A stretch of 46,151 bases of DNA from Maribacter sp. GTDB lineage: Bacteria > Bacteroidota > Bacteroidia > Flavobacteriales > Flavobacteriaceae. Shown piece by piece: positions 24,558-35,287 of this stretch; within the stretch, counting starts at the first letter, position 1, and the number at the start of each line of letters is the position of its first letter. The translations under genes and the position numbers were made by a program. The stretch is taken from NCBI RefSeq assembly GCF_016744255.1, contig NZ_JADGES010000014.1, forward strand, positions 1-46,151. The letters run 5' to 3'. The notes beneath the pieces are model-generated. The model did no database searches, was not told the origin of the DNA, and worked only from the letters and a program-made list of their open reading frames with translations.

Positions 24558-27299
24558 TTGAACTCTAAAAGCCGAGCCAAACCTTTTACAAAAATAGGAC
24601 ATATAGCCTTGCAATCAAACAAACATTTTCCACTTTTCTTTTTGCTGCTAATTACTAGCATAATTTCTTTGTACGCACAAGAAGACCAACTAGTTACACT
24701 CCCTATAAAGGCAGTAACAGATTCTATAACAGCTCCTTTGTTTCCTCCTCCTGTAGCGAAAGATAGCATTGAAAGAGACTCAACTATCACCGATAGTCTA
24801 AACAAAAAGCCTGCTCTTTTACTAGACCAAATCACTTACAAAGCGAAGGATTATGTAAAACTGAGCCAAAAAGACCAAAAAATATATTTGTATAATGAAG
24901 CAGAAATTCATTATCAAGACACCGAATTAAAAGCGGGTGTTATAATAATGGACTATATTAAAAATGAAGTCTACGCTGGGCGATTAAGAGATTCTTTAGG
25001 TAACTATTCTCAGCTACCATATTTTAAACAAGGCAGCAACGTAGTTATCCCAGATTCTATTCGATTTAATTTTGATACGCAAAAAGCATTAATTTGGAAT
25101 TCTAGAACAGAACAACAAGCTGCAGCCGGAGCTTTAGGAAGTGATGCTATGAAGGTGTATGCCGACATTACAAAAAAAGAAAACGACTCTGTATATTTCC
25201 TAAAAGAAGGTAAACTCACCACATCTGCTGATACGATTAATCCAGATTATTATATTCGTATCCGTAAAGCAAAATTTGTTCCTAAGAAAAAAGTTATTGC
25301 CGGATACAGTAATCTTTATATTGCCGATGTACCAACCCCAATAGCCTTACCTTTTGCTTATTTTCCACTAACAGTTGGTAGAACTGCAGGTGTTATGATG
25401 CCTACCTATGGTAGCGACCCAGACACAGGTTATTTTTTACAAGATTTAGGTTATTATATACCAATAGGTGAAGTAGCCGACCTAACCGTAAATGGAAGTT
25501 TTTACACCAACGGAAGCTATGGTGTACGTGGACAATCGGTATACGCAAAAAGGTATAAATACAGAGGTAATGTAAATATAAGATACGAGAACCAAGTAAA
25601 TAGCCAGAAAGGGTTTAGTAAGTATAGCAATAATACAAACTATAATATTCAGATTTCGCATTCACAAGACACAAAAGCTAGCCCTAATTCCAGATTCTCT
25701 GCTTCTGTAAACCTTGGAAGTAGCAGTTATTACAAAGAATCTTTACAGCAACAAAATTTACCAAATACACAGAACAATACATTATCCTCCTCTATTTCTT
25801 ATTCTAAAACGTTCCCTGCCTATCCATCGGTAAACATGAGTTTATCTGCCACACACAGCCAGAACACCAATACAGAAGTAGTTAACCTTACACTGCCAAC
25901 TTTACAAGCCAGCATGGAACGCATTTATCCATTTGCAAAAAGAGATGGTATAAAAAAAGGACTAATTCAGAATATAAATTTTCAGTATGATCTAAATGCC
26001 AGAAATAGTGTAGTAACAGATAGTGAGAATTTTTCCTTTGCAAATTCTAAGATTGGAGCAAAACACAAAATACCCATAAGCACAAACTTTAAAGTTGCAA
26101 AATACTTTAGTGTTAGTCTTGGTGGTAGTTATGAAGACGTATGGTCCCTGGATACCTATAAAAAAAGTTATGATGTAGATTCGCAAAGCGTAGTTATAGA
26201 TACAGTAAGTGGGTTCGACAGATTTAACAAATACAATTTAAGCGCCAGCATAGGAACCACATTATACGGTACTTATGACTTTGGAGAAGATAAAAAAATA
26301 CAAGCCATTCGCCATGTTATGCGCCCGTCTTTAAGCTACGGATACGCGCCTTCTTTTGAGCAGTTTTATGATGAATATGACATTGATGGAAAACCTATAC
26401 AATACAGTAGATTTGAAGGTACTTTATTTGGAAAACCAAGCCTAGGAAAATCTAACAGCCTAAGTTTTTCCTTAGCCAACACCCTGGAAGCCAAAGTAAC
26501 CGATAAAGACTCTACTGCCACAGAAGCTAAAAAAATACCCATATTAAGTAATTTTAATATCTCCACAGGATACAACCTAGAATCGGACTCTTTAAAATTA
26601 AGCCCTTTAAGCGTAAATGGCGGAACTAATATACTAGACAACAAAATGTCTATTAATTTCTCCGCAGGATTAGATCCTTACGCTATAGACAATAACGGAT
26701 CACGTATAAACACTTTTAATATTGATAACGGAGGAAGTTTACTACGCTTAACAAGAGCCAATATTAATGTTGGCTATTCTATTGACAGTAAAACTTTTGG
26801 CAAAAAAGACGACGAAGAAAAAGAAGAAGAACCAGACCCTTTTGATTATGTTGCATCTAGTGGAGGCCGCACGGATGATCTTTTTGGGAAAGGAGACGAT
26901 TTTAATAGCCCAAGAAGCAGAGAAGACGATGAAAAAAAGGGAGAAGATGTAGATAACCCTATCTATGGAACTAAAATTCCATGGAATTTTAGACTCGCAT
27001 ATTCTGCTAGTTACGCTAACTCCGCAAGACAAAATGAATTTAGCAGTCACTCTTTAATGTTTTCCGGAGACATAGAATTATCTCCACGATGGAAAGTAGG
27101 CGGGTCTTCTGGATATGATTTTAAAAATCAAGGATTTACACTAACCCAGCTTCGCTTTGAACGAGACTTAAAAAGTTTTACTATGCGTTTTAACTGGACC
27201 CCCTTTGGTACTTACAAAAGATGGTATTTCTTTATCGGCATAAAAAGTTCTATATTAAAAGACCTTAAATGGGAAAACAGAAGTCAAAGAGTTAGATAA
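24558..27299 (+). CDS. lptD: LPS assembly outer membrane protein LptD
   Basis: A 913-residue outer-membrane beta-barrel protein that inserts lipopolysaccharide into the outer leaflet. The N-terminal hydrophobic segment KHFPLFFLLLITSIISLYAQ is a signal peptide. A short OstA-like region follows (YLYNEAEIHYQDTELKAGVIIMD). The rest is a long barrel with alternating aromatic and polar strands and GRTAGVMMPTYGSDPDTGYFLQDLGYY, typical of Bacteroidota LptD. An acidic stretch of Asp, Glu and Lys (about residues 755-805) interrupts the barrel. No ATG precedes the signal peptide. The TTG at 24558 gives the longest reading, and a TTG at 24609 would place the signal peptide right at the N-terminus, so the start is uncertain. 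Confidence 0.88.
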   Translation: MNSKSRAKPFTKIGHIALQSNKHFPLFFLLLITSIISLYAQEDQLVTLPIKAVTDSITAPLFPPPVAKDSIERDSTITDSLNKKPALLLDQITYKAKDYVKLSQKDQKIYLYNEAEIHYQDTELKAGVIIMDYIKNEVYAGRLRDSLGNYSQLPYFKQGSNVVIPDSIRFNFDTQKALIWNSRTEQQAAAGALGSDAMKVYADITKKENDSVYFLKEGKLTTSADTINPDYYIRIRKAKFVPKKKVIAGYSNLYIADVPTPIALPFAYFPLTVGRTAGVMMPTYGSDPDTGYFLQDLGYYIPIGEVADLTVNGSFYTNGSYGVRGQSVYAKRYKYRGNVNIRYENQVNSQKGFSKYSNNTNYNIQISHSQDTKASPNSRFSASVNLGSSSYYKESLQQQNLPNTQNNTLSSSISYSKTFPAYPSVNMSLSATHSQNTNTEVVNLTLPTLQASMERIYPFAKRDGIKKGLIQNINFQYDLNARNSVVTDSENFSFANSKIGAKHKIPISTNFKVAKYFSVSLGGSYEDVWSLDTYKKSYDVDSQSVVIDTVSGFDRFNKYNLSASIGTTLYGTYDFGEDKKIQAIRHVMRPSLSYGYAPSFEQFYDEYDIDGKPIQYSRFEGTLFGKPSLGKSNSLSFSLANTLEAKVTDKDSTATEAKKIPILSNFNISTGYNLESDSLKLSPLSVNGGTNILDNKMSINFSAGLDPYAIDNNGSRINTFNIDNGGSLLRLTRANINVGYSIDSKTFGKKDDEEKEEEPDPFDYVASSGGRTDDLFGKGDDFNSPRSREDDEKKGEDVDNPIYGTKIPWNFRLAYSASYANSARQNEFSSHSLMFSGDIELSPRWKVGGSSGYDFKNQGFTLTQLRFERDLKSFTMRFNWTPFGTYKRWYFFIGIKSSILKDLKWENRSQRVR

Positions 27300-27313
27300 C
27301 AAATTAAAAAAAT

Positions 27314-27697
27314 ATGAAAAAAATAATAAACACCTCTAAAGCACCAGCTCCTATAGGACCATATAACCAAGCTGTTTTAAGCGGAAACACCCTATATATA
27401 TCTGGTCAAATTCCTATCGATTCTTCTACAGGAAAATTAATAGAAGGAGATATAAAAAAGGAAACCAAACAATCTATGGAAAACCTTAAGGCTATTCTTG
27501 AAGAAGCCCATATGAGTTTCGAAGATGTAGTTAAAGCTTCTATTTTTTTAAGTGATATGAATCAATTTTCTGAAGTAAACGAAATCTATGGCACCTATTT
27601 TAACCCAGAAACAGCTCCTGCAAGAGAAACTGTAGAGGTTGCTAATTTACCTAAATTTGTTAATGTAGAAATATCAATGATTGCTATAAAACAATAA
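27314..27697 (+). CDS. ridA: RidA family enamine/imine deaminase
   Basis: A 127-residue cytoplasmic protein of the YjgF/YER057c/UK114 family, which hydrolyses reactive 2-aminoacrylate and related enamines. The N-terminal INTSKAPAPIGPYNQAV, the central LYISGQIPID with LIEGDIKKETKQSMENLKAIL, and the C-terminal PARETVEVANLPKFVNVEI with the conserved catalytic Arg are all present. It lies 14 bases after lptD, probably in the same transcript, and its stop codon is embedded in a hairpin shared with the convergent kinase gene. Confidence 0.94.
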   Translation: MKKIINTSKAPAPIGPYNQAVLSGNTLYISGQIPIDSSTGKLIEGDIKKETKQSMENLKAILEEAHMSFEDVVKASIFLSDMNQFSEVNEIYGTYFNPETAPARETVEVANLPKFVNVEISMIAIKQ

Positions 27698-27712
27698 ACT
27701 ATATTGTTTTTT
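27688..27712. terminator. Bidirectional hairpin spanning both convergent stop codons
   Basis: AAAACAATA (27688-27696) pairs with TATTGTTTT (27702-27710), leaving a five-base loop and a T-run. The ridA TAA (27695-27697) and the kinase TAG on the other strand (27699-27701) lie at the top of the stem and in the loop. The A-rich and T-rich arms make it usable in both directions. Confidence 0.6.
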
Positions 27713-28550
27713 GATGATGCTCTACAAGACCTTCGATTGGTCTTTGGCGAATAACACCCACCACTAAATCGTTACGCTCCAAAACAGCCGTTAATTCTTT
27801 ACGCAAATAATGTGCTATACTCCCAACGAAATTGACTGGTACTTTCGTAGCTAACTCGAACTGCATAATGTAGTTATTTACAAATTGCTGAAACCCTTTA
27901 TCTATTACCCCTTTACAATAAGGGTGCTCTTTATTTTCAATTAAAAAGCGTGCAAAGGTTGCCAAATAGGTATTTGGGTTAGGTTGTTTGTATAAATTTT
28001 CTTTTATAACATCCGCATCCAAATCGTACTCATTGTTAAATTTAATTGCTAAGTCGGATGGTATTTTATGAAAATAATAATCTCTTATTAACTTACGTCC
28101 AAAGAAATTTCCACTACCATCATCCATAGGTATATATCCTAAAGAAGTCACCTTTTGGAATAATTGACGACCATCATAATAACAACAATTAGAACCGGTT
28201 CCTAAAATACAGACTATACCTTGCTTACCAAGTTCTGTGGTAGCATAAATAGCTGCATACGTATCTTCTTTTACAACGGCTTTAGCTTTTGGAAAATAAT
28301 CTTTAAAAATTTCTTTTAAAAATATTTTCATACGATCTGTACCACAACCCGCTCCATAAAAGAACAAGTGTGTAACATTCTCTCTGTTTTTAGAAAGTTC
28401 AAAATTATTTGCTAATCTATCTTCTATAACTTCTCGAGTTAATACCTCTGGGCTTAATCCTAAAGTTTGTGTAAAAAAAAGTTGTTCTCTTTTTTCATTT
28501 AAGGCTATCCAATCCGATTTAGTAGCTCCGCTATCCACAATTAACATCAT
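27699..28550 (-). CDS. BadF/BadG/BcrA/BcrD-type ATPase, N-acetylglucosamine kinase-like
   Basis: A 283-residue ASKHA-fold kinase. The phosphate-1 motif is LIVDSGATKSDWIAL near the N-terminus. The second phosphate motif is CILGTGSNCCYYDG, followed by GYIPMDDGSGNFFGRKLIRDYY. It ends with an adenosine motif (VNFVGSIAHYLRKEL). Members of this family phosphorylate N-acetylglucosamine or related amino sugars. The location after pfkA and gapA fits a role in feeding recycled sugar into central metabolism, but the substrate is inferred. Conserved synteny with pfkA and gapA is, as I recall, common in flavobacteria. It starts 78 bases after gapA, behind the gapA terminator. Confidence 0.85.
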   Translation of the reverse strand: MMLIVDSGATKSDWIALNEKREQLFFTQTLGLSPEVLTREVIEDRLANNFELSKNRENVTHLFFYGAGCGTDRMKIFLKEIFKDYFPKAKAVVKEDTYAAIYATTELGKQGIVCILGTGSNCCYYDGRQLFQKVTSLGYIPMDDGSGNFFGRKLIRDYYFHKIPSDLAIKFNNEYDLDADVIKENLYKQPNPNTYLATFARFLIENKEHPYCKGVIDKGFQQFVNNYIMQFELATKVPVNFVGSIAHYLRKELTAVLERNDLVVGVIRQRPIEGLVEHHQKTI

Positions 28551-28559
28551 AATTTCTAA

Positions 28560-28607
28560 ACTTTTAAAAATAATCCTGAAAATAAAGAAGTTCTTTATTT
28601 TCAGGAT
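28560..28607 (-). terminator. Strong intrinsic terminator after gapA
   Basis: ATCCTGAAAATAAAG (28573-28587) and CTTTATTTTCAGGAT (28593-28607) form a perfect 15-bp stem with a five-base loop, followed on the - strand by TTATTTTTAAAAG. It lies about 20 bases beyond the gapA stop and upstream of the kinase gene, so kinase expression is either by read-through or from its own promoter. Confidence 0.85.
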
Positions 28608-28628
28608 ATAATTATACTATAAACAAAC

Positions 28629-30639
<2,011 letters not shown>

Positions 30640-30665
30640 TGTTAAGTTATCTATACACGAAATTA

Positions 30666-30673
30666 GCAAACTT
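30666..30673 (-). promoter_or_regulatory. Possible pfkA promoter -7 box (TAAGTTTG)
   Basis: TAAGTTTG on the - strand matches the flavobacterial TAnnTTTG -7 box exactly and lies 26 bases upstream of the chosen pfkA ATG. No TTG at the proper 17-23 base spacing was found upstream, so support is partial. Confidence 0.35.
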
Positions 30674-30754
30674 AATTCAATAAAATAGGGCTTCTAAGTA
30701 TTAATTTTCAAGACGATACAACTTCAAACGTTTTCGTATTAAAAATAATTTAAG

Positions 30755-30774
30755 TTCCTTCTCTATAAAGGGAA
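30755..30774 (-). terminator. Weak possible terminator after tamB
   Basis: On the - strand TTCCCTT and AAGGAA form a short stem with one bulged base, followed about ten bases later by a TTATTTTT tract. It lies about 15 bases after the tamB stop and before the pfkA promoter region. The stem is short, so the call is tentative. Confidence 0.3.
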
Positions 30775-30787
30775 AACAGCGTTGTAA

Positions 30788-33700
30788 TTAGTTTGAAATT
30801 GGACTCATTTGGTCTTTAGAATAGAACCTAAGAAGGCTATCTTTTCCCATTACCGAAGTTGGCATAGGTTTCTTTTTTTTCTTTTTTTCTTTAGTCTTAT
30901 CCTTTCCTAGTATTTTTCTAAAAAGTTCTTTAAAACTATTAAAATCGACCTCGTAAGAAAGGCCTGCTCCTTGGGTATATCCCTGGTTGTCTGCTAAGAA
31001 TTCTTGAATTTCATTTTGTTTATTAAAAAACTTAGCACTAAGCGTGCCTTCTTCATTTAATAATAATTGTATTTCCGCATCACCTGCCACAACCGTTTCG
31101 CTAGAACCACCAACTGGAACACCAAAATTACCATTAAACAAAACTCGGTCACTTATCTTTGTAGAAACGGTAAACCCTATTCTATCCTCCGTTTCTATAT
31201 CGGCACCTTTATCTATTATTCCTTGCTCATAAGATAGTCCTAAATTAAACTTATCATTATCTCCTCCAAGCATCTGATTTAGAATTCCGGATGCCGATTG
31301 CAACAGGTTTCCTGTTAGAGCTTGTTGATTAAGACCCGATTGATCATTTACAAAAGAACCTTGGGCTAATAAAAACAACGCGTTTTTTTCTTCTACGGTA
31401 GGATCTTGTAGTCTATACTCTAATTCTGATTTAATTATAGAATTTGTATTCGGAAACTCTATCTCAAAATTTATATTAGGGCTTTGTAATTCATCTGTCA
31501 ACTTTATAACCACGTCTGTAGGTATTCTACTGGTAGAAGAAGCCGAATTATCTAATAAAGGAGCAGGGTTAGCGTATAAAGAGTATACTGCTTCCATGTT
31601 TAACTCTGCAGCTAAAGGATCTTGTTGCCAAACAATTGTTCCTCCTGGCTTTACCGTAAATGTTTTATCTATTACCCCTCCAAATTTATGATGATATTGC
31701 CCTGTAACTACCACAAAATCCCCATACATTTCGAACTTACCACGAGTATTAATCTGCATTAATATGGTTCCCGCACCTGTCCCCTTTAAAGAGCTTTTTG
31801 TTTTTTGATCGGTAACTATTTCTACTTCAGCATCTGGGGTAATATCTAAATCGAACTTTAATTCTAATCCCTGGTAATCCTTAATGACTCTTTCATCATC
31901 AATATTTTTTGTTCTGTTTTTTTTAACAAATGTTATAAAGGAATAATCCCCTACACTAGCAACATCACTCAATGGTATTTTTAAAGAGGTTCCTTCTGCT
32001 GTTGCCCCCAAGACATCTATGTTTAATGCTGTAGTTGGCCCGTAAATTCTTCCTGTTCCGTTTAAAAAACCTGTTCCGTAATACAATTGCTCTTCGTCAT
32101 ACTCTGTATTCAATATTAAAAAACGGTCATCATTAGTATTCACATCTAAATTCAGCACCCAATTATCAAAGTATTTATGAGAAATGGTTCCATCAATACT
32201 AGCTCTTGTTTTTTTATCTACATCGGTTAAATTTACATTTTCAAAATCGAATGTTTGTTCATATAAACGCACCTTAGAATCTGGAGCAAAATCGTAATCC
32301 ACATTTAAATACGGTATACTTATACCCGAATTATTTAAAGATAATAAACCGTTTATTTCTGGATTATTCACTGGTCCAGTTAACCTTGCGCTACCCGTTA
32401 CATCTCCTCTTATATTCCCTATTATATTTTTTCCTAGCGGCCTAAATGGGTTTATTTTAAAACTACTAAGGTTAACCAATAAATTAGCTTGTGGAGTTCC
32501 TCCTGTATTCAATACATTACCCACTACTCCTAATTTTTCTACGCCATTTTCTGTGATTTGAGAATTAACCACAAAATCTGTCAAATCTTTATTTCCTATT
32601 ATCCCAATAGTTAAATCTCCCAAGGGTATACTGTTAATACCAAAATTGGTGATTTGAAGATTAGATGAGGGCAAATAAATATTATCTTTCTGTAATACAT
32701 TTAAAATACCATTTACCTCTCCTTGCAATTTAAGACTATCAATTGCTGGTGTTATTTTATCTAAAGAGACCAAGTTAAACTGTAATTCTAAATCCTTATA
32801 TGTAGAATCCGCTAGCTGTCCTTTTAAGCGTATTTGTTCTTCTTTGCTATTATTCATTACAATTTCTTTTATTGTAATGCTATCGAAGGTTCTATTGAGA
32901 ATTACTTTATTATTTGCATCGTCTGCCTTATTAAGAATCCATTTATTACCCTTAAAACTAATATCGGAGGTTTTTAAACCAATTACGGACTTATTTTCTT
33001 TATTGAAAGTGTGGTAAAAATTTAAATTATAACTATCGTCATATTCACTACCCCCTTTAAACTCCGCTCTAAAAAACAGCGTATCCTTCAAGGTGGTGTT
33101 TATTAAATTAAAATCTTTTACATCGTAATACGGCGTAGACAAATCTCCTACAGAGACAAAGGTGTTAAAGAGCGGGTTTTTATTATCTATTTTTAAATCT
33201 ATATTATCTGCCTCATTACCATAAGCAGCTATACTTGGTGATTTAAAGTTTAGTTTTAAATCACCTTCATCTGCATTAATCTTTCCTTTAATAAAAGTAT
33301 TAGGGTCGAATTTTACTTCCGGAAAGAAAACGTCTACAATCTTGTTATAAATTTTAAAATTAAAAGATAAATTTTGCCCTTTAGAAATCTTAAAAGGTCT
33401 ATAATTGGTATAAATACTTCCAAGGGAATTCTGCACTACTCTCCCTAGCTCCTTTACTTTAAAGTTACCTTTTAAATAGCCCGTTATAATATCTGGTGAA
33501 TTTATTGCAATAGTACGCACGCTATCATTTTCAAAAGAGGATGATATTTTAAAGTCTTCAAAATAATAAGTGAAATTTTTATTTTGAAAATTAGTTTTAG
33601 TAAACTTTATATCTCCTTCAATTTTATCTAACGAGTTCCCTGTAATATCCATATTAATATTCCCTTTGAATATAGATATACTATCGTTAATAAAATGTAA

Positions 33701-34600
33701 TTTTTTAAGGTTAGCATAGCCTACCGAGGCTCTAAAATTAAAATTATTACGCCCTTCCTCGAAATCTGCTAATCCTTTAAAATTAAATTTTAAATTCTCA
33801 TCATTACTCAACAAAGAACCATCAAACAATTGCTCTTTTAAAACTCCCGAAACTTTTATATCCTTATATACATAATTATTAAACTCTATAGAATACACAT
33901 CTCCTATTACCTCTGTATTTAAATTCTCCCTAACAAAACCCTTGCCTTCTATATTAAAATCTAAAGTTGTTTTCCCAAGAGAATTATTCTCTGTAAAACT
34001 CCCTAAATCAAAATCTATTAAAGAAACAAAACCAATATACGTTGCATTATCAATATTATTAATATTGGATAGCAGAACATCTGTATAACTACTACCTATA
34101 TCTGTATTTAAATTTACCTTTGCCTCTATGGCAGATTTTGTAATAACAGTATTACCCCTTATAGTAAACTGCCCAAGTTTTTGAAAAGAGGATGGTAATG
34201 ATTTTCCTAAAATTCTTGGCATTAAAGAACGCATCTCATAATAACTAGAAGTTACATTTTTTATCTTTGCCGTCATTTTAAAAGGCTCTTTTCTAGAAAA
34301 AAGATTTTTAAAATTAAAATCCCCACGAATACCCGTATTATCTGTCTGAAGAAAGAGTTTATCTGTATTTAAATCGTTTAAAACTCCACTGACATTCGAG
34401 GAAAAGGAAACCATCTTGCCTTTTCCAAATTCGTTATAAAGAGTATTAATTTCGTCTAAGGCTACTGTAGATTCTGTAAATACAGCCGCCACATTTACTT
34501 TGTTTAGAAAATCTTTAAAATCCTTTCTCTCGTAATTAAATACCAACTCTCCTATTAAATTAGATTCTTTTGTTTTTAACTGCAAAGAATCGAACCTCAT
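30788..34600 (-). CDS. tamB: TamB translocation/assembly module, C-terminal fragment of a split gene
   Basis: This is the bulk (1270 residues from an internal ATG) of a TamB/YtfN protein, the periplasm-spanning partner in envelope biogenesis. It has the long series of beta-rich repeats and the conserved C-terminal TamB domain (about residues 860-1230; VTGQYHHKFGGVIDKTFTVKPGGTIVW, FEIEFPNTNSIIKSELEYRL, ALFLLAQGSF, GLSYEQG). It ends in a basic segment and SKDQMSPISN. The same frame stays open upstream of the ATG for at least 17 more codons (RINVSNLKTNFSYTKQQ), which continue the TamB sequence. It therefore lacks its own signal anchor, which is encoded in the other frame at 34644-35219. Confidence 0.85.
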   Translation of the reverse strand: MRFDSLQLKTKESNLIGELVFNYERKDFKDFLNKVNVAAVFTESTVALDEINTLYNEFGKGKMVSFSSNVSGVLNDLNTDKLFLQTDNTGIRGDFNFKNLFSRKEPFKMTAKIKNVTSSYYEMRSLMPRILGKSLPSSFQKLGQFTIRGNTVITKSAIEAKVNLNTDIGSSYTDVLLSNINNIDNATYIGFVSLIDFDLGSFTENNSLGKTTLDFNIEGKGFVRENLNTEVIGDVYSIEFNNYVYKDIKVSGVLKEQLFDGSLLSNDENLKFNFKGLADFEEGRNNFNFRASVGYANLKKLHFINDSISIFKGNINMDITGNSLDKIEGDIKFTKTNFQNKNFTYYFEDFKISSSFENDSVRTIAINSPDIITGYLKGNFKVKELGRVVQNSLGSIYTNYRPFKISKGQNLSFNFKIYNKIVDVFFPEVKFDPNTFIKGKINADEGDLKLNFKSPSIAAYGNEADNIDLKIDNKNPLFNTFVSVGDLSTPYYDVKDFNLINTTLKDTLFFRAEFKGGSEYDDSYNLNFYHTFNKENKSVIGLKTSDISFKGNKWILNKADDANNKVILNRTFDSITIKEIVMNNSKEEQIRLKGQLADSTYKDLELQFNLVSLDKITPAIDSLKLQGEVNGILNVLQKDNIYLPSSNLQITNFGINSIPLGDLTIGIIGNKDLTDFVVNSQITENGVEKLGVVGNVLNTGGTPQANLLVNLSSFKINPFRPLGKNIIGNIRGDVTGSARLTGPVNNPEINGLLSLNNSGISIPYLNVDYDFAPDSKVRLYEQTFDFENVNLTDVDKKTRASIDGTISHKYFDNWVLNLDVNTNDDRFLILNTEYDEEQLYYGTGFLNGTGRIYGPTTALNIDVLGATAEGTSLKIPLSDVASVGDYSFITFVKKNRTKNIDDERVIKDYQGLELKFDLDITPDAEVEIVTDQKTKSSLKGTGAGTILMQINTRGKFEMYGDFVVVTGQYHHKFGGVIDKTFTVKPGGTIVWQQDPLAAELNMEAVYSLYANPAPLLDNSASSTSRIPTDVVIKLTDELQSPNINFEIEFPNTNSIIKSELEYRLQDPTVEEKNALFLLAQGSFVNDQSGLNQQALTGNLLQSASGILNQMLGGDNDKFNLGLSYEQGIIDKGADIETEDRIGFTVSTKISDRVLFNGNFGVPVGGSSETVVAGDAEIQLLLNEEGTLSAKFFNKQNEIQEFLADNQGYTQGAGLSYEVDFNSFKELFRKILGKDKTKEKKKKKKPMPTSVMGKDSLLRFYSKDQMSPISN

Positions 34601-34643
34601 TTGCTGTTTTGTATATGAAAAATTCGTTTTAAGATTCGATACA

Positions 34644-35219
34644 TTAATTCTGGATAGCTGTAGAAACTTGTGGCCCCAAAATTTTAAAATTGGAAGAATT
34701 TATATGTAAACTCTGAAAATCTAAGATTTTTTCTTTTTCAAAATTCTCATCAATTAATTTAAACACGCTATTCTCAATACTAACATTTGAGGAAGACAAA
34801 AAGAATGCTGGTGAGTCTGGATCTTTAGGTTTTTTACTATCTAACTTTTTTATAAAAACATCTAGATTGGTTTCTTTATTCCCTTTATACGTTTTTAATT
34901 TAAAATTTAATTCTTTAATAGAAATTGCACCAAATTCTAATTTTCCATTAAGAAGATTTTTTACACTTAAAATGGAAGTATTTAAATCATTTACATAGAA
35001 CAAAGTATCTTTTTGATAATCTTCTACATAAACACCTCTTAAGTATGTCTTTCCCGATATTAAAGATACTTTTAAACGATCAATATTAATACTTGTGCCA
35101 TATTTAGTATTAATTTTATTCGTAGCGTATTCCGCAAATCTAGTTTGAACAATAGGTAATGATAATATTATAGTCCCCAAAACACCGATTAGCAATAAAG
35201 CCAAAAGTGTTCTTACCAA
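34644..35219 (-). CDS. tamB: TamB N-terminal fragment (frame-disrupted from 30788-34600)
   Basis: A 191-residue reading that starts at a TTG (35219) and opens with a membrane anchor (TLLALLLIGVLGTIILSLPI). The AsmA/TamB-like N-terminal repeat follows (FAEYATNKINTKYGTSINIDRLKVSLISGKTYLRGVYVEDYQKDTLFYV). It ends at TAA 34646-34644 after FKILGPQVSTAIQN, in the middle of a conserved TamB segment. The continuation lies one base shifted in the downstream frame from about 34651. Rejoined, the two parts would give about 1480 residues, a normal flavobacterial TamB. So the gene carries a small frame-changing lesion or a sequence error here. It is divergent from tsaD. Confidence 0.8.
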   Translation of the reverse strand: MVRTLLALLLIGVLGTIILSLPIVQTRFAEYATNKINTKYGTSINIDRLKVSLISGKTYLRGVYVEDYQKDTLFYVNDLNTSILSVKNLLNGKLEFGAISIKELNFKLKTYKGNKETNLDVFIKKLDSKKPKDPDSPAFFLSSSNVSIENSVFKLIDENFEKEKILDFQSLHINSSNFKILGPQVSTAIQN

Positions 35220-35235
35220 TATTTTTCTTAATTTT

Positions 35236-35262
35236 TTGATAGGGCTTTATGTTTTACCTTTG
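35236..35262 (+). promoter_or_regulatory. Predicted tsaD promoter (TTG-N16-TACCTTTG)
   Basis: TTG (35236-35238, in a TTTTTTG run) is followed after 16 bases by TACCTTTG (35255-35262), an exact match to the TAnnTTTG -7 box. The spacing is a little short. The implied transcription start is near 35270, so the upstream ATG at 35249 cannot be the translation start and the GTG at 35288 is favoured. Confidence 0.5.
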
Positions 35263-35287
35263 TCTTTCAATTTTTATTCCAAACCAA

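Noticed and set aside
34644-34680. Programmed ribosomal frameshifting as the explanation for split tamB
   Set aside because: The overlap has no slippery heptamer or downstream pseudoknot that I can see, several conserved residues seem to be missing, and no TamB with programmed frameshift is known to me.
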